Assembly (NCBI GenBank): GCA_018223415.1
Contig: JAGTTQ010000001.1
Coordinates: 3,887,565 to 3,951,564, forward strand
Length of the DNA stretch: 64,000 nucleotides
Source: Eubacteriaceae bacterium Marseille-Q4139
GTDB lineage: Bacteria > Bacillota > Clostridia > Lachnospirales > Lachnospiraceae
Direction of reading: 5' to 3'
The notes under the pieces are model-generated. The model made no database searches. It was not told the DNA's origin and saw only the letters and a program-made list of their open reading frames with translations. The position numbers were made by a program, and so were the translations under genes. This document shows positions 18,484 to 26,321 of the stretch, piece by piece; within the stretch, counting starts at the first letter, position 1; the number at the start of each line of letters is the position of its first letter.

Positions 18484-18853
18484 GGTGCAGCCCTCCTTTC
18501 GTTTGCGGCTTGTTCTCCGGCACCTTGTACGGATAGGCCGCCTCCTCATACAGATTGGCCGTCTCATACCGGCGGATGGCCGGACGCTGGAACCGAACCC
18601 GGATAAAATTCTGGAGAATCTTCTCCATGTGCATCCCGTCTTTTTCGTACATGGCAAAGAGAAATTCCGGCAGCATGAGCAGCACCATCCCGGTGGCCGC
18701 GCCGCTGGTTCCGATGATGTCCCGCGTCAGGAAATAAAACGGCAGCCCCAGCGCCGCGCCAACCACAATACAGATGATCTGGCGCAGCGTCAGGTTAAAG
18801 GCCACCTTATTTTTGACCTTCGCCAGGTCTTTGGGGACTGTTACATAGGCCAT
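18452..18853 (-). CDS. PrgI family membrane protein (VirB3-like)
   Basis: A 133-residue protein starting AYVTVPKDLAKVKNKVAFNL, the recognisable start of the PrgI family. Two adjacent transmembrane helices (IICIVVGAALGLPFYFL and GAATGMVLLMLPEFLFAMY) are followed by a conserved FIRVRFQRPAIRRYETANLYEE region. PrgI proteins stand immediately upstream of VirB4 and are thought to act like VirB3 in the channel. The track-style longest form begins at a TTG two codons earlier; I use the ATG. The Shine-Dalgarno signal is weak. Its C-terminal codons overlap the virB4 start. Confidence 0.88.
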   Translation of the reverse strand: MAYVTVPKDLAKVKNKVAFNLTLRQIICIVVGAALGLPFYFLTRDIIGTSGAATGMVLLMLPEFLFAMYEKDGMHMEKILQNFIRVRFQRPAIRRYETANLYEEAAYPYKVPENKPQTKGGLHRGKKEKVPPR

Positions 18854-18936
18854 AATCAATTTGGGTAACAGCGGACGTTTTTTGCCGGGAATGAGCCGCC
18901 CCTGTAACCCGCTCCTTTCCTTTGAGTTTTTCCCGT

Positions 18937-19809
18937 CTAGTGGGTGTTGAAAATTTGCTTACTGAGCGATCCGGTTTTCAGCAGGCTGAAACACAGGATG
19001 ATGGTATAGGCCGCAACCCCAAACAGGGCCGAGTGAACATTGTCGGTCAGCTCAATGGAGGCGACCAGCGCGGCATAGATGCCGACGCAGACCATCATCA
19101 GGAACGCTTGAAACGCCAGGGCGAAAAGCCCACGGAAATAATTGGTACCCATCTGTCCCCATTCCCGGTTGGACATGGTGGCAAATGGAATGGGTGCAAC
19201 CGAAGTGTACAGGTAAATCTCGATCATACGCCCGAACATGATCACCATGATGAGGACGGACATGACCTTCATACAGAAGCTGAGGATGAAGGTTTCCAGC
19301 ATCAAGACAAATAGTTCGCCCAGTTCCATCGATTCCATCGTGGTGCTGATGGTGGATGTAAAGGACGATATATCAATGGCCGTGCTGCCGCTGATTGTCC
19401 CCGCGGCGCTGTTGACCACGCTTTGTCCCACATCAAAGACTGCCATCGTGATTGTCCAGGTATTGCTGACCAGAAACACCGCGACCCACATTTTGAGGAA
19501 ATACTTGAAAAACATCCAGGTATCCACATCGTGCAGGTTGTTCCGTTCCGTCAGCATGGAAATCAATTCATAGCACAGGACCATCGTAATGATGATCCCG
19601 GCTATGGGTACGATCACCGAATTGGACAGGCTTTGTACCATGTTGTATATGCTGCTGTTCCACCCTTGTGGTGTCATTCCCACCTGCGTGGCAATTTCGC
19701 CGGTCTTTTCATTGACATCGGTGAACATGGTGGTCAGGTTGGAAGTCACCATACCCGTCAGGAGATCCCGCATCCATTCTTCGATTGCATCAAAAATGCT
19801 ATCGAACAT
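18937..19809 (-). CDS. VirB6/TrbL-like polytopic transfer protein
   Basis: This 290-residue protein has about six hydrophobic segments, including VIVPIAGIIITMVLCYELI, MWVAVFLVSNTWTITMAVF, VMSVLIMVIMFGRMIEIYLY and ALAFQAFLMMVCVGIYAALV. An amphipathic N-terminus (SIFDAIEEWMRDLLTGM) precedes them. This composition, and its place between Maff2 and PrgI, fit the VirB6-like protein of Tn1549-type elements, an inner part of the channel. GGGGGGC lies 5 nt before the ATG. It is 20 nt downstream of maff2 and 83 nt upstream of prgI. Confidence 0.85.
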   Translation of the reverse strand: MFDSIFDAIEEWMRDLLTGMVTSNLTTMFTDVNEKTGEIATQVGMTPQGWNSSIYNMVQSLSNSVIVPIAGIIITMVLCYELISMLTERNNLHDVDTWMFFKYFLKMWVAVFLVSNTWTITMAVFDVGQSVVNSAAGTISGSTAIDISSFTSTISTTMESMELGELFVLMLETFILSFCMKVMSVLIMVIMFGRMIEIYLYTSVAPIPFATMSNREWGQMGTNYFRGLFALAFQAFLMMVCVGIYAALVASIELTDNVHSALFGVAAYTIILCFSLLKTGSLSKQIFNTH

Positions 19810-19829
19810 GGACTGCCCCCCTTACATCA

Positions 19830-20042
19830 TCAGAACAGTCCGCCCAGAAGAGGGATCAACTGGGTGCCGATGAGGATCACGCCACCGCCGGCCATGAGCT
19901 GTTTCATACCCTGGCTTTTTGCACCAGGGTTGTCGTTTCCGTAACCTTCCATCAGGTTGATAACGCCCCACACGCCGAGGCCGGCACCGATGGCGACCAC
20001 CAGGGTCTGGAGAATCGTAACAGCAGAGCTAAAGAATTCCAT
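19830..20042 (-). CDS. Maff2 family small membrane protein
   Basis: A 70-residue protein with two hydrophobic helices (ILQTLVVAIGAGLGVWGVINL and LMAGGGVILIGTQLIPLLGG) joined by a polar loop with EGYGNDNPGAKSQGMKQL. This is the Maff2 pattern, a small protein always found before the VirB6-like gene in clostridial ICEs and resembling VirB2-type pilin subunits in topology. No good Shine-Dalgarno sequence precedes the ATG, which is odd for a protein likely needed in many copies. A hairpin and a small ORF with a strong ribosome site lie upstream. Confidence 0.88.
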   Translation of the reverse strand: MEFFSSAVTILQTLVVAIGAGLGVWGVINLMEGYGNDNPGAKSQGMKQLMAGGGVILIGTQLIPLLGGLF

Positions 20043-20110
20043 AATTTGTTTATCGGAACATAAGGTCGGGGATGAGATCTTCAGTTATTCATCGCACAAA
20101 ACCAGCATTT

Positions 20111-20129
20111 CCGCTTGTTTGCCAAGCGG
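20111..20129 (-). promoter_or_regulatory. Leader hairpin upstream of the Maff2 gene
   Basis: CCGCTTG and CAAGCGG form a 7-bp stem with a 5-nt loop in the 119-nt leader between a 23-codon ORF and the Maff2 gene. It is not followed by a T-run. Together with the missing Shine-Dalgarno site of Maff2, a role in controlling its translation is possible, but this is inference. Confidence 0.35.
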
Positions 20130-20161
20130 CCCCGCGTTCCGATTTCCCCTTTCTTTATTTT

Positions 20162-20233
20162 TTATTGGTGGTGTTCTGGTTTTGTGTTTGCAGAGTATGC
20201 AGGCGGTGCCCGCGCCGGATAGATAGTAGTCAT
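20162..20233 (-). CDS. Candidate 23-residue small ORF ahead of the Maff2 gene
   Basis: This short reading frame encodes a Pro/Ala/Thr-rich peptide beginning MTTIYPARAPPAYS. Its only real support is an excellent ribosome site (AGGAGG, 5 nt before the ATG), unlike the downstream Maff2 gene, which has none. It could be a leader peptide or a translational entry point for the transfer operon. It has no recognisable domain. Confidence 0.4.
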   Translation of the reverse strand: MTTIYPARAPPAYSANTKPEHHQ

Positions 20234-20297
20234 ATCTTCCTCCTGCTCAAAAGAAAAGACCGCCTGGTAAGCAGACGGTCAGATGGATGAAGATTTT

Positions 20298-20969
20298 TCA
20301 GTTGTCGGCAAACCGGGTGAGATTGCGAAAAGCCGCAAGTTCCCGGTCAGGTTTCATACAGCAGGGACAGCCAGGGATTCTTTCATACTGCGCTGGCAAC
20401 AGTCCTGCCGATTGCAGGCGCGTTATGATCTGCCTCTCCGAGGCTGCCCCCAGCATACGAATCCGGCACAAACCGGCTTCGTACTGGGACAGGATCACCA
20501 GATCGCGGATTGCGTGAACGCCGGCGCGGTCCAGTGTGTGCAAAACCTTGACAGGCAAATCCAATGCGCCGGCTTCCAGCCGATAGAGATGGACTCCTTC
20601 CATGCTCAAATGCTGGCAATAAAGCCGTTCCGCCTGTGCGGCCTGCTCTGTGAGGGCGTTTGTCCTGGCCGCAAAGCCGTCTGCCACATAGAGAAGCAGT
20701 TCCTTCACCTGGCATTTCTTGACCGCATGGCGAATAATCTGCCGGATGCGGTTCTCGTTGACATGGTGTTGGTCAGCCAGCGCTTTCATGGAAGCGCCTT
20801 CGCGGTAATGCTTGTCCAGGACAAAGCGTTCCCGCTCGGTGAGCTGATCCAGCAGATTGGCCAACCCTGCCTGCTGGTCTGCGATAAGCGTGGCATAATC
20901 CATCGCTGTGCCGCAGATTTCATTTAATCTGATTGCCGATAACAAATTTACCGGATACGGACGTTTCAT
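20298..20969 (-). CDS. ICE regulator: sigma-region-4-like helix-turn-helix joined to an RNA polymerase alpha-CTD-like domain
   Basis: This 223-residue protein has two recognisable parts. Residues ~45-90 (LTERERFVLDKHYREGASMK...NENRIRQIIRHAVKK) are a sigma-70 region 4 / LuxR-type helix-turn-helix. Residues ~145-200 (LDLPVKVLHTLDRAGVHAIR...RIRMLGAASERQIITRL) closely follow the C-terminal domain of RNA polymerase alpha: L-V-L-RAG-I-L-IR-LG-S--I---L. A Cys pair (CPCCMK) lies near the C-terminus. I start at 20969, where AGGAGG is 9 nt upstream. It stands between virD4 and maff2, so it may act on the transfer promoter. Domain calls are from sequence pattern alone. Confidence 0.72.
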   Translation of the reverse strand: MKRPYPVNLLSAIRLNEICGTAMDYATLIADQQAGLANLLDQLTERERFVLDKHYREGASMKALADQHHVNENRIRQIIRHAVKKCQVKELLLYVADGFAARTNALTEQAAQAERLYCQHLSMEGVHLYRLEAGALDLPVKVLHTLDRAGVHAIRDLVILSQYEAGLCRIRMLGAASERQIITRLQSAGLLPAQYERIPGCPCCMKPDRELAAFRNLTRFADN

Positions 20970-20995
20970 CGCGAAGTTCCTCCTTTTCACTGCCG

Positions 20996-21826
20996 TCAAC
21001 CGGCAGGATCCAGATCAGTCTGTGTCACCTCCACGTCAAAGACTTCAAATTCTTCCTCCACGCCCATCCGCAGCGTGTGTTTCAGATACTGTTCCACGTC
21101 AAAGGCGTTTTTCTTGTCATAATCGGACAATTCCCTGTATCGTTTATGCTGTGTGATGTCGTACTTATTGCTCAGGAAAGGCCGGACGCCGCGCAGTTGC
21201 AGGATGCACTTGTTTCCATCCATAACCGAAAGTTCATCTCGACTCATCAGCTCTTTCCCGGTTTTTTGATAATTCATGCCATACGACTGGCTCTGCCCGC
21301 GGGTATCCGATGTGTTGAGCAAATCTATGGTTTCCTTGCCCAGCGTCTCGCTGATTTCCTTCAGGGTCGAGCTTTCCTTGCCGCCCAAAAACAACATGGT
21401 GTCGCAGTTGCCGGTGATGGTTTCCGCGGCGTCCTTATAGATCGTCTTGAGCTGGCTCTGAGACTGCAAAATAATAGAAGCCGATATTTCACGGCTTCGG
21501 ATGGTGGCAATCAACTTATCAAATTTCGGGATTGAGCCAATATTGGCAAACTCATCGAGCAGGAGCCGGACATGGTACGGAAGCCGGCCGCCGTGCTCAT
21601 CATCCGCCTTATCACACAGAAGGTTGAAAAGCTGGGTGTACATGATGGCGACCACAAAATTGAAGGTATCGTCCGTATCGCTGATAATGACGAACATCGC
21701 TGTTCGTCGCTCCCCCAGCATATCCAGCTCCAATTCATCGTAGGACATCAGGTCACGCAGTTCCTGGATATCAAATGGGGCCAACCTGGCACCGCAGGAA
21801 ATCAGGATGGATTTCGCCGTCTTGCC
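20996..21826 (-). pseudogene. virD4: Coupling protein VirD4, C-terminal part cut off by the mobilizable element
   Basis: The reading frame continues to the junction at 21825-21826, giving GKTAKSILISCGARLAPFDI just after it. It contains Walker B (VRLLLDEFANIGSIPKFDKL) and the conserved IILQSQSQLKTIYKD region and C-terminal tail. The missing N-terminal half is at 30382-31463. Joining the two at the shared GG restores LAAGKTAKSIL without a gap, so this is one gene split by an insertion. The internal ATG at 21784 could give a 262-residue fragment, but that would lack Walker A and be inactive for coupling. Confidence 0.92.
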
Positions 21827-21857
21827 TGAAACGAAATGTCAAGGACTTTTTAGTACC
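21825..21857. other. Attachment site (3'-virD4 side) of the mobilizable element
   Basis: The crossover CC/GG dinucleotide is at 21825-21826. A 20-nt arm beginning TGAAACG follows, then TTTTTAGTACC at 21847-21857. The opposite end has the same spacing in mirror image, which fixes the boundary. The outer flank encodes the GKTAK residues of VirD4. Confidence 0.85.
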
Positions 21858-22021
21858 CCCTACATTTCATTGCATGAAAAAAGCCACTGTAGATTTCTCC
21901 ACAATGGCTATAAAGTCATGTTTTATTCACTTTTGATTACCGGCAAACTCATGCCCAAACTGAAAGTTTCCACTGTATCTAGATTTTGACAAGCTAAAAG
22001 ATATTATATTTGCTAACTTTA

Positions 22022-22816
22022 CTAATCTTTTAGCATATTTTCAAGTTCCATGATATTTGCACCAACATCGCTTTGTTTGTGTGCATCGGAAGCAGTCTCA
22101 ATTTGCACATTATTTTTTCTCAGAATAGATAATAATTGATGATTTAAACCAAGTTCAATATCAGAACTATAATTTAATTGTAACCCTCCACTATTTTCAG
22201 CATACATTCCGTGCTTATTTAACAGAACAGCTAGTTTATTATAATATTCCGTTAAATCAATGTTTGGTTTGTGACCAAAACACTTGATTGAGTCAGGATG
22301 AGCAAGACCATTAAACAAACCACTTTCACACAACTGGAACATAATTTCATAATATCTTTTATATACTTCTTCTATGTTCTTGCTTTCCCAAATCTCTTTT
22401 TGTCCCATATGGTCAAATCCCCAACCATCAATCCAATGTACAGCTCCTGTAAGAAAATCAAAATCATATTTATCAAGAATATCTGTCAAAATGTCAGCAG
22501 TTTCAGGAATATAACAGACTTCAAGACCAAACCGCACTTTTACAGGATACCTAGTAGCCTTTACTCTTTTAATAAAACTAATGTAATCATCTATCGAACC
22601 ATTCATTCTTTTTATTATCCAGTTATGCTGAAAATCGTTATATGCTTTTATTGGTTCGTATACTCTCTCAAACTCAGTAAACTGATGGGTATGCTCAAGC
22701 ATGTATATTTCATCAAGCCCTGCATCTTGTGCTACTTTAATGAATCCCTCAAAAAAATCAATATTATAGCCTATGGGATTTCCATGTAAAAAGTGTACAT
22801 GTACATCTCTCATCAT
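22022..22816 (-). CDS. PHP-family metal-dependent phosphatase-like protein (cargo)
   Basis: A 264-residue protein with the metal-binding pattern of the PHP superfamily, histidinol-phosphatase type: RDVHVHFLHG at the N-terminus, LEHTHQ (~41), RFGLEVCYIP (~95), TGAVHWIDG (~124), AHPDSIK (~170) and SDAHKQSDVG (~242). These His/Asp/Glu residues bind a two- or three-metal centre that hydrolyses phosphate esters. Because it is alone, without his genes, and is last in the resistance block, histidinol phosphate is not the obvious substrate. GGAGG precedes two adjacent ATGs (22816, 22813). It is 115 nt downstream of aac(6')-Im in AT-rich DNA, and is probably passenger DNA acquired with the resistance genes. 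Confidence 0.78.
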   Translation of the reverse strand: MMRDVHVHFLHGNPIGYNIDFFEGFIKVAQDAGLDEIYMLEHTHQFTEFERVYEPIKAYNDFQHNWIIKRMNGSIDDYISFIKRVKATRYPVKVRFGLEVCYIPETADILTDILDKYDFDFLTGAVHWIDGWGFDHMGQKEIWESKNIEEVYKRYYEIMFQLCESGLFNGLAHPDSIKCFGHKPNIDLTEYYNKLAVLLNKHGMYAENSGGLQLNYSSDIELGLNHQLLSILRKNNVQIETASDAHKQSDVGANIMELENMLKD

Positions 22817-22931
22817 TCATTCCTCCAAGTTTCTGTTTCACTCACAAGAGCGCAAACTTCAAATTCGTCTTTCCGTAAAACGCGCCGACTTACTGAAAGT
22901 TTGCAGCCTTAGAAATTAAAATTCATTAACA

Positions 22932-23468
22932 TTACGCTCTCCATTCCATCAACACACAATCTTCCTTCTTCCCTTCGTGTAGCTCATGTTCGGGAAGCTC
23001 CTTAATAATTTCAAATCCCGCCTTCTGATATGCTCGTACCGCTCGTGGATTATTTTTTCGTGGGTCAAGAATCACCGCATTGGCATCCATTTCCGTTCGT
23101 AGATATTGGCATACTACTCTGCAATATTCTGCACCGATTCCCATATTCCAATATTCCGGCTCACCGATAAATTGGTCCATCGCATAAATCTTTTCTTCCG
23201 TCTCATGGTAATCATATTCGTCGAAAAGTTCCCCCTGAATTCTGTATATTTGTGCGTAACCGATGGGAATTGTATCATATTCAATGATGACTCGATAAAT
23301 CTCATCCGCCCATTGCTCTGTATAATGCTCACGAATCGTTTTCTGTGTATGCTTTTTATCTCTACCGTCGTAAAATTCAAGAACACGGTCATCTGTCAGC
23401 CATTTTAACATTAGAACTAAATCATCCTCACTCATCGGGCGAAAGGAAACTCGCTTTTCTTCCAACAT
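22932..23468 (-). CDS. aac(6')-Im: Aminoglycoside 6'-N-acetyltransferase AAC(6')-Im
   Basis: A 178-residue GNAT-fold acetyltransferase that transfers acetyl from acetyl-CoA to the 6'-amino group of aminoglycosides such as tobramycin, kanamycin and amikacin. Length, start (MLEEKRVSFRPMSEDDLVLM) and the A-motif region (EYWNMGIGAEYCRVV...VILDPRKNNPRAVRAYQKAGF) fit AAC(6')-Im as I remember it, which is described as lying 44 nt downstream of aph(2'')-Ib (now IIa). Here the gap is 43 nt, the same arrangement. AGAGGTGAATT precedes the ATG. The exact allele needs an alignment. Confidence 0.9.
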   Translation of the reverse strand: MLEEKRVSFRPMSEDDLVLMLKWLTDDRVLEFYDGRDKKHTQKTIREHYTEQWADEIYRVIIEYDTIPIGYAQIYRIQGELFDEYDYHETEEKIYAMDQFIGEPEYWNMGIGAEYCRVVCQYLRTEMDANAVILDPRKNNPRAVRAYQKAGFEIIKELPEHELHEGKKEDCVLMEWRA

Positions 23469-23511
23469 AATTCACCTCTTCCATGATATAATTTCACATC
23501 ATCTTTTCCTG

Positions 23512-24411
23512 CTAAAATATAAACATCTCTGCTTGTGTCTGTAGCAATTCAGAAACACCCTTAATCAACATTTCCCTATCTTTTCTTTCATAACCATAAA
23601 TGATTTGGTCTATCAACCAATACACATCATTAAGCTCTGCTTTTCTTTCTGCTACTTCCGGCGCCTTATGCTGATAGTATTTTAATACCTTCCTGCCAAA
23701 TTCTTTCCCGAAATCATCTGTACTACAATCCAGCAAGCACAAAAAATCATTATCCGGGTCACCTACATTAAAATCGCCAAAATCAATAACTCCAAACAGT
23801 CTATTATTTCTAAAAATCATGTTATTTGCACTGAAATCATTATGTACCAAACAAGGGGTATATTTAAATAAAACAGCATTGCTTAATATGTTTTCATATA
23901 TTGTTTCGATATGTTCCAACATCTCATCAGTTAACAGCTGCTCCTTTTCCAGAATACTTATAAGTAATTTTTTATCTTGCAAAAACTTATCTTTCTTATT
24001 CACCAGAGCATCTGAAAACAAACTGACAGAACAATCAATCTCTATGGAATGTAACTCTTTCAAAAACGTAGCTTCATCATATGCAAGGGCATCCTTTTCC
24101 TTTTCACTCAACTTATGATACTGCTCATAAGTAATACGTTCCCCTTTAATATATTTCATAATATTAAATCGGTCACTTTGATATACTACCGCAGGGGTCT
24201 GATAAGATAAATTACAATTTTCTAAAAACCGATACAATTCAAACTCTCGTTTCTGAGCAAATCTAACAGAATCTCGCTTTGGAACTTTCACAACATATTG
24301 TTCATTACATAAAAAAGTATCGCTATCATCGCCTGATGACAAATAGCAGAGTTTATTTATTTTTATCTGTTCATTCAAATGCTGATATATTTCTACGTCC
24401 AAATCAATCAT
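23512..24411 (-). CDS. aph(2'')-IIa: Aminoglycoside 2''-O-phosphotransferase APH(2'')-IIa
   Basis: A 299-residue aminoglycoside kinase giving resistance to gentamicin, tobramycin and kanamycin by phosphorylating the 2''-hydroxyl. The catalytic loop is CLVHNDFSANNM and the metal-binding motif VIDFGDFN. The protein is nearly identical, as far as I can recall, to APH(2'')-IIa (formerly -Ib) of Enterococcus faecium: IKINKLCYLSSGDDSDTFL and IMKYIKGERITYEQYHKLS are characteristic. I start at the ATG at 24411, which gives the family length; the longer frame adds 19 unrelated residues. A TATAAT-like -10 lies at 24519-24524. It forms an operon with aac(6')-Im. Confidence 0.94.
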   Translation of the reverse strand: MIDLDVEIYQHLNEQIKINKLCYLSSGDDSDTFLCNEQYVVKVPKRDSVRFAQKREFELYRFLENCNLSYQTPAVVYQSDRFNIMKYIKGERITYEQYHKLSEKEKDALAYDEATFLKELHSIEIDCSVSLFSDALVNKKDKFLQDKKLLISILEKEQLLTDEMLEHIETIYENILSNAVLFKYTPCLVHNDFSANNMIFRNNRLFGVIDFGDFNVGDPDNDFLCLLDCSTDDFGKEFGRKVLKYYQHKAPEVAERKAELNDVYWLIDQIIYGYERKDREMLIKGVSELLQTQAEMFIF

Positions 24412-24560
24412 TTCATTTTTCCTCACGTAAGGTATTAACAGAAACATCATATAATCGCTTACTTTCAAGTTCTCCGTAAGCCTGAAAATTCAAATTTGCG
24501 CTCTCATCGAACACACCAATTATATCACGAAATATACAATTCTTCTACATGCTTTTTTAC

Positions 24561-24725
24561 CTATGCAGTATGTTGTGTTGTCTTGACATCACTCTCAATC
24601 AGCCTCTTTATCTTGTCCTTCATGGTTTCCTTGGCATCTTCATTGAAATGCACTCTCACAACATACATTGTGCCACCTATCTGCTTCCTGAGTGCTACCG
24701 GTGTGTGTGATTTTCTATTCTCCAT
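24561..24725 (-). CDS. tnpW: TnpW-like small transposon protein
   Basis: A 54-residue protein (MENRKSHTPVALRKQIGGTM, then YVVRVHFNEDAKETMKDKIK) that fits the TnpW family from Tn4451-type elements: a short strand-like IGxTxYxVxVxF segment and a C-terminal KETxxDKIxRLI helix. The function of TnpW is not known. AAAGGAG lies about 8 nt before the ATG. It sits between the VirE-like gene with its iteron-like repeats and the resistance genes. It is too short for most ORF callers but well supported. Confidence 0.78.
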   Translation of the reverse strand: MENRKSHTPVALRKQIGGTMYVVRVHFNEDAKETMKDKIKRLIESDVKTTQHTA

Positions 24726-24776
24726 TTTGTGTTCTCCTTTTTTGTTTTGCCTGATAAGGAAGAGCCTCTTTCAGCT

Positions 24777-24984
24777 GACAACCGGAAGCTGACAACCGAC
24801 CTTCAAAAACTCTCAATTCCTTTTATTTATAGTTACTTTTCCTAAATTTACTTTTTCTTAAATATTCCGTTGCTTTCGTTGTCAGAACTATATATACCCC
24901 CTAAAAAATATAGTAAATATAAGGGTTTTAGGAATATAGAACCGACAACGAGGTTGACAACGGGATAGACAACCAGCCGACAAC
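24777..24984. repeat. Iteron-like GACAAC repeats flanking an AT-rich stretch
   Basis: GACAAC occurs at 24777, 24791, 24944, 24956, 24968 and 24979, and inverted (GTTGTC) at 24878. The last four are spaced 12, 12 and 11 bp, close to one helical turn. An AT-rich stretch of about 130 bp lies between the two clusters. The block directly follows the primase and VirE-like helicase genes, so a replication or helicase-loading origin of the excised element is a fair guess. A regulatory site for tnpW or the resistance genes is the alternative. Confidence 0.5.
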
Positions 24985-24998
24985 CTACTGGGCAATTA

Positions 24999-26321
24999 TT
25001 ACTGCATCCACTCTGCCGGTAGTGATAACTGTTCCATCTGCTCCTTGGTAATCGGTTGAAAATCCCGACCTTTGTTGTCAGGCTTCTCCCATCCTTTCTG
25101 CCGGCGATATGGCTCAGGGAAATGTCTTGGATTACTAAAGGCAATCCAATCACTACAGTTATTCATTATGTCGTTAATCTCTCGTATTTCCCATTGTGCC
25201 GGATTTCCATCATTCCCCAACGCTTCGGCGTACAACTGCCTTGAACACACCATATTTGCTTGGCAATGCTCCAAATAATCAAGAATAAGCTCTTTCTTGG
25301 TATCTTCCTGCATAAACTGTTTCTGATACTCCCGAAGCTCTTCCTCAATCTTCTTTGGAAGCTTCAACTGAAAATCGCCACTCCTATAGATTACCATTGC
25401 TTCTGCCCACATTTGGTCTATATATTCCCTTGATGCTTTTTCAGCATCAAGGATATGAACCTCAGCCTCATCTGACTTACACAGAATAGGCAGAAATCTT
25501 CTATTTCCCGACCTATCCATAGGCAAAAAATCCAATGAATTTGACGAACCGGCAAACACACACTGCCTCTTATGGTCTTTCGGATGCCGGTCGTATGGTG
25601 TTTTATAGGTATCCTTCTGTCTACTCATAAAGGACTTGGTATCTTCTACATTCTTAGCATTGAGAATAGCCACCATTTCAGGAAACTCTAATATCAGATG
25701 TGCTTGTATTTTTCGGTACACATTGTCATCATCCATTTTCTTTAAGTCATCCGTAAACCAATCATCCTTCATGGCAAGGAAACGCAGAAAAGTGGATTTA
25801 CCGGCTCCCTGACCACCTACCAGGCAAAGCATTGATTCAAACTTGATGCCTGGGCAGGAAACTCTTGATATCGTACCCATCATAAAAAGCTTCATTACCT
25901 CATAAGTGTAATCGCTGACCTCTGCTCCTAAGAAATGATGCAGTGCATAGCGTATTCGCTCCTTGCCATCCCATGTTAGGGAATTTAGATAATCAAGAAC
26001 CGGATGATAGCGGTTTTCATTTGCCACAACCTTTATCACATCCTCAATTCGCTTTTCATTGGACAATCCGTAATGCTTTTCAAAATAGACAACAAGAAAC
26101 TTCAAATCCACATCCGTAAGGCTCTCACTCTCCCGATACCATCCCAAATCCCTTGTAATGTCAATTTTGTCCGTAAACATATTCAGCCGGAATGCACCTT
26201 TCAGATTAGGGTCATGCATCAAAATCAGACGATAATTACCGACTGTTTTCCTGACTTCTCCCTTTTCTGTGCACTCCAGTATCGCCCTGACTTCTTCGAT
26301 ACTCTTCAATTCTTCGTACAA
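24999..26321 (-). CDS. VirE (virulence-associated E) family P-loop helicase/ATPase
   Basis: A 440-residue protein with the VirE-type P-loop core: Walker A VGGQGAGKSTFLRFLAM, a Walker B-like LILEFPEM, and downstream CVFAGSSN and RSGNRRFLPI sensor-like segments. Members of this family work with CHC2/toprim-type primases to replicate plasmids and mobile elements. Here the primase gene is immediately upstream and overlaps it by 86 nt. Translation starts at a TTG (26321), preceded by GGGGGTG at 7 nt; no ATG start fits better. It probably replicates or processes the excised mobilizable element. Confidence 0.88.
   Translation of the reverse strand: MYEELKSIEEVRAILECTEKGEVRKTVGNYRLILMHDPNLKGAFRLNMFTDKIDITRDLGWYRESESLTDVDLKFLVVYFEKHYGLSNEKRIEDVIKVVANENRYHPVLDYLNSLTWDGKERIRYALHHFLGAEVSDYTYEVMKLFMMGTISRVSCPGIKFESMLCLVGGQGAGKSTFLRFLAMKDDWFTDDLKKMDDDNVYRKIQAHLILEFPEMVAILNAKNVEDTKSFMSRQKDTYKTPYDRHPKDHKRQCVFAGSSNSLDFLPMDRSGNRRFLPILCKSDEAEVHILDAEKASREYIDQMWAEAMVIYRSGDFQLKLPKKIEEELREYQKQFMQEDTKKELILDYLEHCQANMVCSRQLYAEALGNDGNPAQWEIREINDIMNNCSDWIAFSNPRHFPEPYRRQKGWEKPDNKGRDFQPITKEQMEQLSLPAEWMQ

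Noticed and set aside
22817..22931. Gap between aac(6')-Im and the PHP gene considered as an integron attC-type site
   Set aside because: There is a short inverted repeat (GCAAACTT/AAGTTTGC) but no attC core sites or integrase gene, so a cassette origin is not supported.
24848..25153. 101-codon ORF overlapping the end of the VirE-like gene
   Set aside because: It runs through the iteron-like repeats, which generate its VV repeats, and has no ribosome site.
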